A DNA stretch of 64,000 bases from an uncultured Oscillospiraceae bacterium (GCA_944387055.1 CALXDL010000024.1:1-64000); one strand, 5' to 3'; shown: positions 18,996-27,760, counted from the first letter of the stretch. Program-made: numbers and translations. Notes: generated by a model from the sequence alone, not told the origin.

Positions 18996-20387
18996 TCATT
19001 CTGCGAAGATCTGTGCCAACAGGGCCATGGCTTCGGGAAGCTGTTCCGCTGCGAGGCCCGCGTAGTTCACCACCAGAGTATGCGCATAAGCGGCAGAGGG
19101 CACTGCCGCATATTCAGATAAGAAACCAAGCCGCACGCCTAAGGTCTGTGCCTGCCGGCGGAGCGCTTCGTCACTGCGCACAGTCTCCAGCCGCAGGAGG
19201 AAGTGCAGCCCAGCTCCCTGCTCGGAGATGGAGATACGGTCCGCGAAAGGGCTGCTCCGGAAGGCGTCCAGGACCCGGTCGCGCCGGACACGGTATTCCT
19301 TACGCATCCGGGAGAGGTGCTGCTCATAGTGCCCCCCGCTGAGGAAGCGGGCGAGCACATGCTGCTCCAGAGCCGGGACCGTACAGGCATAGAAGCCTAG
19401 GTCCCGGCGATAGCGCGCCAGCAGCTGGGGAGGCAGGACCATGAACCCCATGCGCATAGAGGGAGATATGGTCTGTGAGAAGGTGTTCATATAGATCACC
19501 CGCCCGCTGCTGTCGATGCTTTGCAAAGTGGGGATGGGGCGGCCTGAGAAGCGGAATTCGCTGTCATAATCATCTTCGATGATGGTCCCGCCGGTCCGAT
19601 CTGCCCACTGGAGCAGCTCCTGCCGGCGTCCGATGGGCGTCACGAGACCAGTGGGATAGTGATGGGAGGGGGAGATATGGACGATGTTAGCGCCAGCTAC
19701 CGCCAGGGCATCCATGTCGATGCCGCGCGTATCCAGCGGGACGGGACGGCAGACTGCACCACAGGCCTCATACACCAGACGGATCTTCGGGTAGCCCGGA
19801 TCTTCCACGGCGAACACCGCTTCCCGGCCCAGGAGCTGGGCCAACAGCAGATATAGGTACTCTGCGCCAGCGCCCACCACGATCTGTTCCGGCGAGACTG
19901 CCATACCTTTATAATCCCGCAGATCCTCCGCGATGGCTTGCCGCAGAGCGGGGAGGCCCTGCTGAGGCACCGGGCGGAGGAGCGCGCCGCTGTCCTCGCT
20001 GAGGACCTGCCGGGTGAGCCGGGCCCAGGTGGCGACGGGGAAACGCGAGGCGTCGACTTGGGTGCGCTTGAGGTCCAGCCGCCACGCAGCCTTCGGCACT
20101 GGGATGGAGGGCAGAGGGGGAGAGGGGGGCGGCGCCGGGAGGGGAACGACCGGAGCCACAAAAAAACCGCGTTTTGGTTTGGCGAAGACGTATCCCTCTG
20201 CCTCCAACTGGGCGTAAGCGTTCTCCACTGTGATGACAGAGACATGCAGGTGCTCGGCCAGCTGCCGTTTGGACGGCAGGCGTTCTCCGACAGCCAGCGT
20301 CCCAGCCAGGATGTCCGCGCGGATGCGGCGGTACAGATACTCATACAGCGGCAGGCCGCCCCGCTCCTCCAGAGGATATGTCAACAT
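18996..20387 (-). CDS. MocR-family (PdxR-like) PLP-dependent transcription regulator
   Basis: GntR-type winged helix (residues 10-80: LYEYLYRRIRADILAGTL...LPSKRQLAEHLHVSVITVENAYAQLEAEGY) joined by a proline-rich linker to an aminotransferase class I fold (about 115-463). The PLP lysine region is QSIDSSGRVIYMNTFSQTISPSMRMGF, in which the usual SFSK lysine is replaced: a Gln (TFSQ) stands at the expected place. MocR regulators sense pyridoxal phosphate and often control vitamin B6 synthesis or uptake. It is divergent from an ECF S component, which suggests that target. The missing lysine would prevent a Schiff base of the usual kind, so ligand binding may differ. Confidence 0.88.
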   Translation of the reverse strand: MLTYPLEERGGLPLYEYLYRRIRADILAGTLAVGERLPSKRQLAEHLHVSVITVENAYAQLEAEGYVFAKPKRGFFVAPVVPLPAPPPSPPLPSIPVPKAAWRLDLKRTQVDASRFPVATWARLTRQVLSEDSGALLRPVPQQGLPALRQAIAEDLRDYKGMAVSPEQIVVGAGAEYLYLLLAQLLGREAVFAVEDPGYPKIRLVYEACGAVCRPVPLDTRGIDMDALAVAGANIVHISPSHHYPTGLVTPIGRRQELLQWADRTGGTIIEDDYDSEFRFSGRPIPTLQSIDSSGRVIYMNTFSQTISPSMRMGFMVLPPQLLARYRRDLGFYACTVPALEQHVLARFLSGGHYEQHLSRMRKEYRVRRDRVLDAFRSSPFADRISISEQGAGLHFLLRLETVRSDEALRRQAQTLGVRLGFLSEYAAVPSAAYAHTLVVNYAGLAAEQLPEAMALLAQIFAE

Positions 20388-20443
20388 TGCTGTGCCCCCG
20401 ATCTGACCTTATAGAAAAATGCAAAATTGGATATTTTCATCAT

Positions 20444-20461
20444 ATCATATACGGTCTAGAA
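20444..20461 (+). promoter_or_regulatory. Putative -10 region and operator of the ECF S-component gene
   Basis: TAGAAT at 20456-20461 with TTTTCA 17 bases upstream gives a plausible promoter. The AT-rich 20421-20450 stretch with repeated ATCATAT-like units is the obvious place for the divergent MocR-type regulator to bind. Confidence 0.4.
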
Positions 20462-20493
20462 TAGCAAAGGAAAACAGAAAGGAGCGATGGGAC

Positions 20494-21051
20494 ATGGAAC
20501 ATGCGATGCAGCGGACACAGGAACGCACCCGGATGATGGTGCAGACAGGAGCGTTCGCGGCCCTCGCCTGCGTGGCAACGATGGTCGTGAAGGTCCCCTC
20601 ACCTACGAACGGATATATGAACCTGGGGGACACGGTGGTGCTCCTGGGCGCGTATCTGCTGGGTCCGGTCTACGGAGCTGTTGCCGCGGGGATCGGATCG
20701 GCATTGGCAGACATCCTGTTGGCGGCTGCTGTATACGCGCCTGCTACGCTGGTCATCAAAGCGGTGATGGCACTGGTCGCAGGGACGCTGTACCGGCACC
20801 TGCGGCGCACGGAAGGACCCGGTGCGTTCCATGCCCTGGGCGTGCTGGTGACCTGCGGCCTCGTGGGAGAAGTCCCCATGGTGCTGGGCTACTGGCTGTA
20901 TGACGCACTGCTCCTGGGGAGCCTCGCAGGCAGTGCTATCGGGATCCCCAGCAATCTGGTACAGGCCGCGTTCGGCGTCACGGCATCCACGCTGCTGGCC
21001 CTGGCCCTGCGCAAGAGCGGGTATGTCCGTAAGCGGTTCCCCACGCTGTGA
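20494..21051 (+). CDS. ECF transporter S component, PdxU/HmpT-like
   Basis: Membrane substrate-capture subunit of an energy-coupling-factor vitamin importer, 185 residues with about six hydrophobic helices. The family motif appears as FAALACVATMVVKVPSP...GYMNLGDTVVLLGAYLLGPVYGAVAAGIGSALAD, typical of the DUF3816/ECF_trnsprt group that includes pyridoxine and hydroxymethylpyrimidine carriers. AAAGGAG sits nine bases before the ATG at 20494; the upstream in-frame codons are promoter DNA. Divergent PdxR-like regulator suggests vitamin B6 as cargo, which is inference. The EcfA/T energising module is not in the window. Confidence 0.85.
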   Translation: MEHAMQRTQERTRMMVQTGAFAALACVATMVVKVPSPTNGYMNLGDTVVLLGAYLLGPVYGAVAAGIGSALADILLAAAVYAPATLVIKAVMALVAGTLYRHLRRTEGPGAFHALGVLVTCGLVGEVPMVLGYWLYDALLLGSLAGSAIGIPSNLVQAAFGVTASTLLALALRKSGYVRKRFPTL

Positions 21052-21070
21052 TCGATCATTGGACAGATAT

Positions 21071-21105
21071 CCCCCGGGCGTTCTAGAACGCCCGGGGGAC
21101 TTTGT
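21071..21105 (+). terminator. Terminator of the ECF S-component gene
   Basis: A 14-bp near-perfect palindrome CCCCCGGGCGTTCT/AGAACGCCCGGGGG followed by ACTTTG. Confidence 0.75.
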
Positions 21106-21133
21106 ACACTGATAGCGGGGACACCGGAGGCCA

Positions 21134-21970
21134 TCAACGGTAGTCAGGACCGTCCATCCCGCCCAGCCCGTCTGGACCGCTCTTGCCGGAAAAAGACCCG
21201 GGAACCACGCCGGAGGTCTGCTTGGCAGCCTCGAAATACCCCAGCTCTGTGCATTGGTAGACCGGCAGATAGAACATCGACACCACTGTGGACCACACGC
21301 CGCCCACCAAGACCCAACCCAGCAAGGACAGGGGAGGGACCATGGATACAGCGAACACAGCTCCTTCGTTCAAGAGCAGCTGAGAATAGATATAGGAGTC
21401 GTGCAGGAGGATGGGCAGTATGCTCAGCGCGCTCCAGCCCAGATAACTCAGGTCCAACAGCAGGAGCTGGCTCTTATAACCGCGGGTCTGACGCTTGCTC
21501 ATCTCGATCGCATCTAGGATGGATAGGTCCGGATCCTCACAAAGATCGTATAGGGCGAAGCGGTAACGGTAGGCGGCGACGATGCCGGGGATCACGAACA
21601 GCATCGACCAGAGCATGATGAAGCAGCTGCGCACGATGGTCAGGCCAATGACTTTGCCGGCGAAGGAGAATCCGTCGAAAAGCGTGAGGAACTCCGCCCG
21701 CTCGCCACGGCGGACCGCCATACAATAGAGCACGAACCCTGCGCCCAGGAGACCGCCCAGCAGGTTCACCAGCACGTATACGAAGATGCCCAGCAGGTTG
21801 CGATCCGTCACGGAGACGGCGTCCCCTGCGGCGAACTGGTCCGCCAGATCCATGGCCAGGACGATCAGCAGATACAAAGCCGTCATGGCTTTGGGAGACA
21901 CCTGAGCGCCTCTCAATACGTCTTTCATCTCAGCTTTGAGCCGTCTGCGGTCGATGATCTGCGCCATCAT
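21134..21970 (-). CDS. DUF975 family integral membrane protein
   Basis: Membrane protein of 278 residues with about five to six hydrophobic helices. The family pattern includes VIPGIVAAYRYRFALYDLCEDPDLSILDAIEMSKRQTRGYKSQLLLLDLSYLGW, typical of DUF975, whose function is not known. The start at 21970 (MMAQIIDRRRLKAEMK) is ten bases after GGAGG; an upstream in-frame Met lies before that site. It stands alone between a converging S-component gene and the divergent rnf operon. Confidence 0.88.
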   Translation of the reverse strand: MMAQIIDRRRLKAEMKDVLRGAQVSPKAMTALYLLIVLAMDLADQFAAGDAVSVTDRNLLGIFVYVLVNLLGGLLGAGFVLYCMAVRRGERAEFLTLFDGFSFAGKVIGLTIVRSCFIMLWSMLFVIPGIVAAYRYRFALYDLCEDPDLSILDAIEMSKRQTRGYKSQLLLLDLSYLGWSALSILPILLHDSYIYSQLLLNEGAVFAVSMVPPLSLLGWVLVGGVWSTVVSMFYLPVYQCTELGYFEAAKQTSGVVPGSFSGKSGPDGLGGMDGPDYR

Positions 21971-22277
21971 ATAGACATAGCCTCCGTTCCCTAAAGATCG
22001 TGCCATTATATCATGACGGCCGGAAAATGACAAGAGAGAGCGCAGAGGCGACAGGGGCCGGTCTTTTTGGGAGAAGTTGGGGAAAGTGCCATCATATTGT
22101 TAAAAAAAGGACTAATTTCCGCAAAAACCGCCGTTCACAGTCTGGACATTTTTTAAAAATGGGTGTAGAATGGAGCGCAGTATGTGGTAGCAGCACCTCT
22201 CGGCACTCTTCCGGCATGGCTCACCCACGGAGAGGCCCGGGCGGCAGCCTATCAGGAGTAAAAATGAGGTGAAGACA
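21971..22277. other. Intergenic region upstream of rnf
   Basis: About 300 bases without a gene. It holds the rnf promoter at 22143-22171 and a leader of about 100 nt (22178-22277) that can fold weakly through CCTCTCGG and CGGAGAGGCCCGGG. An A/T-rich tract at 22095-22135 precedes the promoter. Confidence 0.55.
22143..22171 (+). promoter_or_regulatory. Promoter of the rnf operon
   Basis: TGGACA (22143-22148), 17-base spacer rich in T and A, TAGAAT (22166-22171). Both boxes match five of six consensus bases and the spacer is ideal. Confidence 0.78.
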
Positions 22278-23654
22278 ATGGCACAAGCTTTCTTTGGCGG
22301 CGTTCATCCAAACGACATGAAAGCCGCGACCAATGAAAAGGCCATCGAGCAGCTGGCGCCGCCGGCGGAGGTGGTCATCCCAATGTCGATGCACTTTGGC
22401 GCACCGTGCACGCCACTCGTCAAGGCGGGCGACCATGTGAAGGTGGGCCAGAAGATCGGCGAGTTCCGCGGCTTGGGTGCCCCGATCCACGCCAGCGTTT
22501 CTGGTACGGTCAAGGCGGTGGAGCCCCGTCCGTATTCCATGGGCGGCAACATGATGTCCGTGGTGATCGAGAACGACTTCAAGGATGAGCTGAGTGAGGA
22601 AGTCAAGGCCCCCGCCGATCCCGACGCGCTGACGGTCGAGCAGATGATCGAGATGGTGAAGGACGCCGGCATCGTCGGTATGGGCGGCGCCACGTTCCCC
22701 ACTCACGTCAAGATCACCAGCGGCATCGGCAAGGTGGACACCGTCATCATCAACGGCGCGGAGTGTGAGCCAGACATAACCGGCGACCACCGTACGATGC
22801 TGGAGCGCCCCGAGGAGATCATCGGCGGCGCCAAGTTCCTGGCCAAGATGTTCGGCGTGGACAAAGTCGTCATCGGCGTAGAGGACAACAAGCGCAATTG
22901 TATCGACGCCATGAACAAGGTGATCGCGGAGCAGAAGGCCCCCGTGGTGGTGGAGCCTCTGCGCTGCCGTTACCCCCAGGGCGGTGAGAAACAGCTCTGC
23001 CAGGCCATCACCGGCCGCCAGGTGCCTCCCGGCGGACTGCCCGCTGACATCGGCTGTGCCGTGTTCAATATCAATACCACCTGCGCCATCTACCGGGCGC
23101 TCACGCAGGGGATGCCCGTGGTGAAGAAGGTGGTCACCGTGTCCGGCTCCGGCGTGGTGGAGCCGAAGAATATCGAGTGCCCCATCGGCACGCCGGTCTC
23201 CAAACTCTTCGATGCCTGCGGCGGCCTGAAGGATGGCACGTTCAAGCTGATCTGCGGCGGCCCCATGATGGGCATGGCCCAGTATACGGCGGATATCCCC
23301 GTGGCCAAGGGCACCGGCGCTATGCTGGCCTTCGCCGAGGACGAAGAGCGGACCGTGGAAACGCCGCAGTGCATCCGCTGCGGCAAGTGCGTCTCCGCCT
23401 GCCCCATGCATCTGGAGCCCCTCTTCATGTACCAGTATGCCTCCAAGGGCATGGTCGACGAGCTCAACGACGCGCACATCATGGACTGCATGGAGTGCGG
23501 TGCCTGCTCTTACATCTGCCCGGCCCGGATGCACCTGACGCACATGTTCAAGACCGGCAAGCAGATGGTGAAGGACAAGATGGCCGCCGATAAGGCCGCC
23601 GCTGAGGCGAAGAAAAAGGCCGCGGAAGAGCAGAAGGAGGCCGTGAACAAATGA
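22278..23654 (+). CDS. rnfC: Rnf complex subunit C (NADH-binding, 2x[4Fe-4S])
   Basis: Peripheral subunit that exchanges electrons with NAD(H) in the ferredoxin:NAD+ oxidoreductase. The 458-residue protein has the GxGGA-type nucleotide/FMN region GIVGMGGATFPTHVK (about 135) and two [4Fe-4S] motifs, CIRCGKCVSACP (about 365) and CMECGACSYICP (about 405), then an Ala/Lys-rich tail. The ATG at 22278 is six bases after GAGGTG; an in-frame GTG three codons earlier lies inside that site. First gene of rnfCDGEAB; overlaps rnfD by four bases. Confidence 0.97.
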   Translation: MAQAFFGGVHPNDMKAATNEKAIEQLAPPAEVVIPMSMHFGAPCTPLVKAGDHVKVGQKIGEFRGLGAPIHASVSGTVKAVEPRPYSMGGNMMSVVIENDFKDELSEEVKAPADPDALTVEQMIEMVKDAGIVGMGGATFPTHVKITSGIGKVDTVIINGAECEPDITGDHRTMLERPEEIIGGAKFLAKMFGVDKVVIGVEDNKRNCIDAMNKVIAEQKAPVVVEPLRCRYPQGGEKQLCQAITGRQVPPGGLPADIGCAVFNINTTCAIYRALTQGMPVVKKVVTVSGSGVVEPKNIECPIGTPVSKLFDACGGLKDGTFKLICGGPMMGMAQYTADIPVAKGTGAMLAFAEDEERTVETPQCIRCGKCVSACPMHLEPLFMYQYASKGMVDELNDAHIMDCMECGACSYICPARMHLTHMFKTGKQMVKDKMAADKAAAEAKKKAAEEQKEAVNK

Positions 23655-24676
23655 CTGACTACAAGAATCTCAAACTGATCGCCACTTCATCCCCCCACAT
23701 CCGCGCAGCGGAGAACACCCGCTCCATCATGCTGGATGTGATCATCGCCATGATGCCCGCTCTGGTGTGGGCCGTGGTCAAGTTCGGCTTCAAGGCACTG
23801 ACGCTGACGCTGGTGTCTGTGGTGGGATGCATGTTCTTCGAATGGGGATACCGCAAACTCATGAAGAAGCCCCAGTCCGTGAACGACCTGAGTGCTGCGG
23901 TCACAGGTATCCTGCTGGCATTCGTATGCCCGGTGACCGTCCCCTACTGGATGATCTTGATCGGCGACTTCTTCGCCATCGTGGTGGTCAAACAGCTCTT
24001 CGGCGGCATCGGCAAGAACTTCGTCAACCCTGCTCTGGCGGGGCGCGCCGCTCTGGTGGCCAGCTATGCAGGCCCCATGACGACCTGGCTGGATCCCGCG
24101 CAGAACACGGCGCCTCTGTTCGGTCCCACGGCCGACGTGATCACTGCCGCCACGCCGCTGGCCTATATGAAACAGGGCCAGATCGCGGAGCTGACGGCGC
24201 AGTATGACGTGATGGATATGTTCCTGGGCAACATCGGCGGCTCCCTGGGCGAGGTCTCTGCTCTGCTGCTGATCCTGGGCGGCCTCTATCTGATCTGGCG
24301 CAAGGTCATCAGCTGGCATACGCCGGTGGCTTACATCGCCACGGTGGCTGTCGTGACCTTCCTGTTCCCCCGCTACGGTGCCTCCAATGTGGATTGGATG
24401 CTCTACAGCATCTTCGGCGGCGGCGTGATGCTGGGCGCCTTCTTCATGGCGACGGATTACACCACTTCCCCCATCACCAAGAAGGGCCAGCTGATCTTCG
24501 GCATCGGCTGCGGTCTGCTGACCGTATTCATCCGCTACTTCGGCTCCTATAACGAGGGCGTGTGCTATTCCATCATGGTCATGAACCTGGTGGTCGCGCT
24601 GATCGACAAGAGCGTCAAGCCCTCTCGTTTCGGTGTCGTGAAATCCGCTCAGAAGAAGGAGGCGGCTGCAAAATGA
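23651..24676 (+). CDS. rnfD: Rnf complex subunit D
   Basis: Integral membrane subunit of 341 residues with about nine to ten helices and homology to NqrB. The covalent-FMN motif region GPTADVITAATPLAYMKQGQ (about 155-175) supplies the Thr for flavin attachment. It forms the ion-translocating path with RnfA/E/G. Start ATG overlaps the rnfC stop in ATGA, and the gene overlaps rnfG in the same manner, which implies translational coupling. Confidence 0.97.
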   Translation: MTDYKNLKLIATSSPHIRAAENTRSIMLDVIIAMMPALVWAVVKFGFKALTLTLVSVVGCMFFEWGYRKLMKKPQSVNDLSAAVTGILLAFVCPVTVPYWMILIGDFFAIVVVKQLFGGIGKNFVNPALAGRAALVASYAGPMTTWLDPAQNTAPLFGPTADVITAATPLAYMKQGQIAELTAQYDVMDMFLGNIGGSLGEVSALLLILGGLYLIWRKVISWHTPVAYIATVAVVTFLFPRYGASNVDWMLYSIFGGGVMLGAFFMATDYTTSPITKKGQLIFGIGCGLLTVFIRYFGSYNEGVCYSIMVMNLVVALIDKSVKPSRFGVVKSAQKKEAAAK

Positions 24677-25308
24677 GCAACGAAGTCAAGACCAAAGAAA
24701 AGATCGATATGGACCCCAAGTACATCATCACGCTGACAGTGACGCTCTTCGTCACCTGCGTCGTCGTGGCGGGCCTGCTGGGCCTAGTCAACGGCGTGAC
24801 GGCCGGCCCCATCGCCGAGCTCAACTGGCAGAAGACCGTGGAGTCCATGAACAAGGTTGCGGCCGACCCCGAGAACACCACCTATGCTGAGACGCCGCTG
24901 GAGAACAGCCAGGCCATGATAGACGCGGCCTCTGCCGCCGGCGGTACCCTGGGCGATATCTACGAGGCCCAGGTGGCCGGCGAGACGGTGGGCTATGCCG
25001 TCACGGTGAGCGCCTCCGGTTCTCAGGGCACCATCCAGATGATGGTGGGCGTGGATCTGGAGGGCGCGGTCACCGGCGTCTCCATCGTCGACCACTCCGA
25101 GACCTCCGGCATCGGTACGAAAGTTATGAACGACGATCCGCTGGACAGCGGCGTGGGCGTGCTGAAGCAGTTCGTCGGCAAGAGCGCCGCGGACGGCACG
25201 CTGTCCGTGGGCACCAATGTGGACGCCATCACCGGCGCCACCGTCTCCACCAGAGGCGTGACCACCGGCGTCAACACGGCCCTGGCCGCCGTGGCCGCCA
25301 TGGGCTGA
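24673..25308 (+). CDS. rnfG: Rnf complex subunit G (covalent FMN)
   Basis: Membrane-anchored flavoprotein of 211 residues with one N-terminal helix (about 15-40) and an extracytoplasmic FMN-binding domain. The (S/T)GAT motif appears as DAITGATVSTRGV near residue 188; its Thr binds FMN by a phosphoester bond, attached by ApbE, which is not in the window. Start overlaps the rnfD stop by four bases. Confidence 0.96.
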   Translation: MSNEVKTKEKIDMDPKYIITLTVTLFVTCVVVAGLLGLVNGVTAGPIAELNWQKTVESMNKVAADPENTTYAETPLENSQAMIDAASAAGGTLGDIYEAQVAGETVGYAVTVSASGSQGTIQMMVGVDLEGAVTGVSIVDHSETSGIGTKVMNDDPLDSGVGVLKQFVGKSAADGTLSVGTNVDAITGATVSTRGVTTGVNTALAAVAAMG

Positions 25309-25327
25309 GAAGGGAGGATCGATTCAC

Positions 25328-25960
25328 ATGAATTTGGGCAAGCAATTCAAAGAGGGCCTGATCACCAATAACCCCGTCCTGGTGCAGGTGCTGGGCCTGT
25401 GCTCCACCATGGCCATCGCGTCCTCGTTCGTCAGCGGCCCCGGCATGGGCGTGGCGGTCATCGTGATCCTGACGCTCTCCAACATCATCATTTCCGCGAT
25501 CCGCAAGATCGTTCCCGACAAGATCCGTATCGCCATGTTCATCGTGGTCATCGCCGGTTTCGTGACCTGCGTGGACCTGCTGATTCAGGCCTTCGTGCCG
25601 GACCTGGCCGCCTCTCTGGGCGTGTTCATCCCCCTGATCGTGGTCAACTGCATCATCCTGGGCCGCGCCGAGTCCTTCTCCTACAAGAACGGCGTGGTGG
25701 CCTCCTTCTGGGACGGCATCTTCCAGGGCATCGGCTACACTGCCGTGCTGGTGGTCATGTGCGTCATCCGCGAGTTCCTGGGTGCCGGCACCTTCGGCGG
25801 CGCCATCCTCAATGGCGGCGATGGCATCCGCATCCTACCGGAGCAGTTCCCCATGGGCATGCTGACCCTGCCGGTGGGCGGCTTCCTGGTGCTGGCGTGC
25901 CTGATCGCCGCCATGCAGTGGGCGCTGAGCAGACCTAAGAACAAGGAAGAGAGCAAATAA
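25328..25960 (+). CDS. rnfE: Rnf complex subunit E
   Basis: Integral membrane subunit (210 residues, six helices), paralogous to RnfA. It starts MNLGKQFKEGLITNNPVLVQVLGLC; the conserved NPVLVQxLGLCxxMA and LIVVNCIILGRAE segments carry the Cys residues that share a membrane [2Fe-2S] cluster with RnfA. GGGAGG precedes the ATG. Overlaps rnfA by one base. Confidence 0.97.
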   Translation: MNLGKQFKEGLITNNPVLVQVLGLCSTMAIASSFVSGPGMGVAVIVILTLSNIIISAIRKIVPDKIRIAMFIVVIAGFVTCVDLLIQAFVPDLAASLGVFIPLIVVNCIILGRAESFSYKNGVVASFWDGIFQGIGYTAVLVVMCVIREFLGAGTFGGAILNGGDGIRILPEQFPMGMLTLPVGGFLVLACLIAAMQWALSRPKNKEESK

Positions 25961-26550
25961 TGGATCAGATCTTTGAGCTTCTTTCGATCACGCTGGGCGC
26001 GATCCTGGCCAACAACTTCATCTTCTCCCAGTTCCTGGGCTGCTGCCCCTTCCTGGGCGTGTCCAAGAAAGTCGACACCGCCGTCGGCATGGGTATCGCC
26101 GTGACCTTCGTCATGGGCCTGGCCTCCGCCGTGTGCTCTGTGGTGGATGAATTCGTCCTGGGCCGGTTCGGCCTGGACTATATGCAGACCGTGGCTTTCA
26201 TCCTGGTCATCGCGGCGCTGGTGCAGTTCATCGAGATGTTCCTGCAGAAGTCTATGCCCTCCCTGTACACGGCCCTGGGCATCTATCTGCCGCTGATCAC
26301 CACCAACTGCGCTGTGCTTGGCGTGGTGCTGCTGAACGTGCAGAACAACTACAACTTCATCGAGTCCGTGGTCTATGGCGTCACCGGCGGCCTGGGCTTC
26401 CTGCTGGCCATCGTGCTGTTCGCCAGCATCCGGGAGCGTCTGGTGTTCGCTGACTATCCCAAGGCGTTCGAGGGCTTCCCCATCGCCCTGGTCACTGCTG
26501 GTCTGATGGCCTTGGCATTCATGGGCTTCTCCGGCCTGAAGGTCTGGTAA
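25960..26550 (+). CDS. rnfA: Rnf complex subunit A
   Basis: Integral membrane subunit of 196 residues with six helices. It shows the paired motifs NNFIFSQFLGCCPFLGVSKK and LITTNCAVLGVVLLN in inverted topology relative to RnfE. Together RnfA and RnfE form the electron and ion pathway across the membrane. Its ATG shares one base with the rnfE stop. Confidence 0.97.
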   Translation: MDQIFELLSITLGAILANNFIFSQFLGCCPFLGVSKKVDTAVGMGIAVTFVMGLASAVCSVVDEFVLGRFGLDYMQTVAFILVIAALVQFIEMFLQKSMPSLYTALGIYLPLITTNCAVLGVVLLNVQNNYNFIESVVYGVTGGLGFLLAIVLFASIRERLVFADYPKAFEGFPIALVTAGLMALAFMGFSGLKVW

Positions 26551-26565
26551 GGAGGCAAGAGGAAA

Positions 26566-27468
26566 ATGGATATCGGTAATATCATCGCTGCCGTCGTGGT
26601 GCTGGGCGTGCTCGGCGCCGTGTTCGGCTTGGTCCTGGCTGTGGCCTCCAAGGTGTTCGAGGTCAAGAAGGACCCCCGTGAGGAAGAGATCCTCAGCCAT
26701 CTGGCCGGCGCGAACTGCGGCGGCTGCGGCTTCCCTGGCTGCGCTGGCTGCGCTGCCGCCATCCTGGCCGGCGACGCCCCGGTGAATGCCTGCGCCCCCG
26801 CCGGCGCAGAGAACGCGGCCGCGATCGCGAAGATCATGGGGCAGGAAGCGCCCTCCGGCGAGCGTCAGGTGGCGTTCGTCCGCTGCAATGGCGGCGTCAA
26901 TGCCAACAAGCGCTTTGATTACATCGGCGTGAAGGACTGCCTGTCTGCCACGAAGGTGGCCGCGGGTCCCCTGGAGTGCGCATTCGGCTGCCTGGGCTTT
27001 GGCTCCTGCGTGGCTGCCTGCCAGTTCGGCGCCATGTCTATCGGTCCCAACGGAGCCGCTGTGGTGGATCCGGACAAGTGCACCGCCTGCATGGCCTGTG
27101 CCAAGGCCTGCCCCCGTCACCTGATCGTCTCCGTCCCCGCTTCCAAGAAGGTCCATGTGGCCTGCGCCAACCAGGACAAGGGCAAAGCCGCCATGAGCGT
27201 GTGCGCCAACTCCTGCATCGGCTGCGGTCTGTGCCAGAAGGAGTGCAAGAAGGACGCCATCCACGTGGTCAACGGCGTGGCCGTCATCGACTATGACAAG
27301 TGCGTAGGCTGCAAGCTGTGCACCAAGGTCTGCCCGAGAGACGCCATCCTGCCCGCCGCCACTGCGGAGGAGAAGGAGAAATACAAGGCCATCAAGAAGG
27401 CCCAGGCTGAGAAGGCCGCGGCCGCGAAGGCTGCCGCCGCACAGGCGGAACCCGCTGAGAAGGCCTAA
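26566..27468 (+). CDS. rnfB: Rnf complex subunit B (polyferredoxin)
   Basis: Entry subunit for electrons from reduced ferredoxin. A single N-terminal helix (residues 5-28) is followed by a CGGCGFPGCAGC cluster domain (about 47-58) and several ferredoxin-like motifs: CAFGCLGFGSCVAAC, CTACMACAKACP, CIGCGLCQKECK and CVGCKLCTKVCP. An Ala/Lys-rich tail closes the 300-residue protein. GGAGGC lies 10 bases before the ATG. Last gene of the operon, followed by a strong terminator. Confidence 0.97.
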   Translation: MDIGNIIAAVVVLGVLGAVFGLVLAVASKVFEVKKDPREEEILSHLAGANCGGCGFPGCAGCAAAILAGDAPVNACAPAGAENAAAIAKIMGQEAPSGERQVAFVRCNGGVNANKRFDYIGVKDCLSATKVAAGPLECAFGCLGFGSCVAACQFGAMSIGPNGAAVVDPDKCTACMACAKACPRHLIVSVPASKKVHVACANQDKGKAAMSVCANSCIGCGLCQKECKKDAIHVVNGVAVIDYDKCVGCKLCTKVCPRDAILPAATAEEKEKYKAIKKAQAEKAAAAKAAAAQAEPAEKA

Positions 27469-27490
27469 GCCCTATCTGTGTCCCTTAGAC

Positions 27491-27523
27491 GCGCCCCGGT
27501 ATCCCATACCGGGGCGCGTTTTT
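27491..27523 (+). terminator. Terminator of the rnf operon
   Basis: A 12-bp perfect stem GCGCCCCGGTAT/ATACCGGGGCGC with a three-base loop followed by GTTTTTG. Confidence 0.93.
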
Positions 27524-27534
27524 GTATGCCGCTC

Positions 27535-27563
27535 TTGTCTTTCTGGGAGAAATGGGGTATGAT
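27535..27563 (+). promoter_or_regulatory. Promoter of the folT-like gene
   Basis: TTGTCT (27535-27540), 17-base spacer, TATGAT (27558-27563). The predicted start near 27570 coincides with the 5' edge of the riboswitch. Confidence 0.75.
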
Positions 27564-27572
27564 GTCTCAGAC

Positions 27573-27681
27573 GAGGCAGAGTAGGCGCACACGTGTGAGC
27601 AGTGCCGGAAAAACGGGGAGTTGTTTTCCGGACGAAAGGGCTGACAGGACCCGCAGTGTGTGCGCCGCATCCCGCTGCCGC
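27573..27681 (+). promoter_or_regulatory. Tetrahydrofolate (THF-I) riboswitch
   Basis: Matches the THF-I aptamer in layout and conserved bases. P1 pairs GGCAG (27575-27579) with CTGCC (27675-27679). The conserved AGTAG (27580-27584) opens the 5' side of the junction and GCATCC (27667-27672) the 3' side. P2 pairs GGCGCACAC (27584-27592) with GTGTGCGCC (27658-27666). A further hairpin CCGGAAAA/TTTTCCGG lies inside (about 27605-27631). It precedes a FolT-like gene, the known regulon of this riboswitch. No T-tract follows; GGCCTCC (27696-27702) could pair with the ribosome site GGAGGTC (27747-27753), so translational control is the likely mode (inference). Confidence 0.88.
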
Positions 27682-27760
27682 CTGTGGGGACTCATGGCCT
27701 CCCTCTGTGCGGCGTTCCGCCACCGGACTGCCGGATCACACAAGAAGGAGGTCGTTTTCC

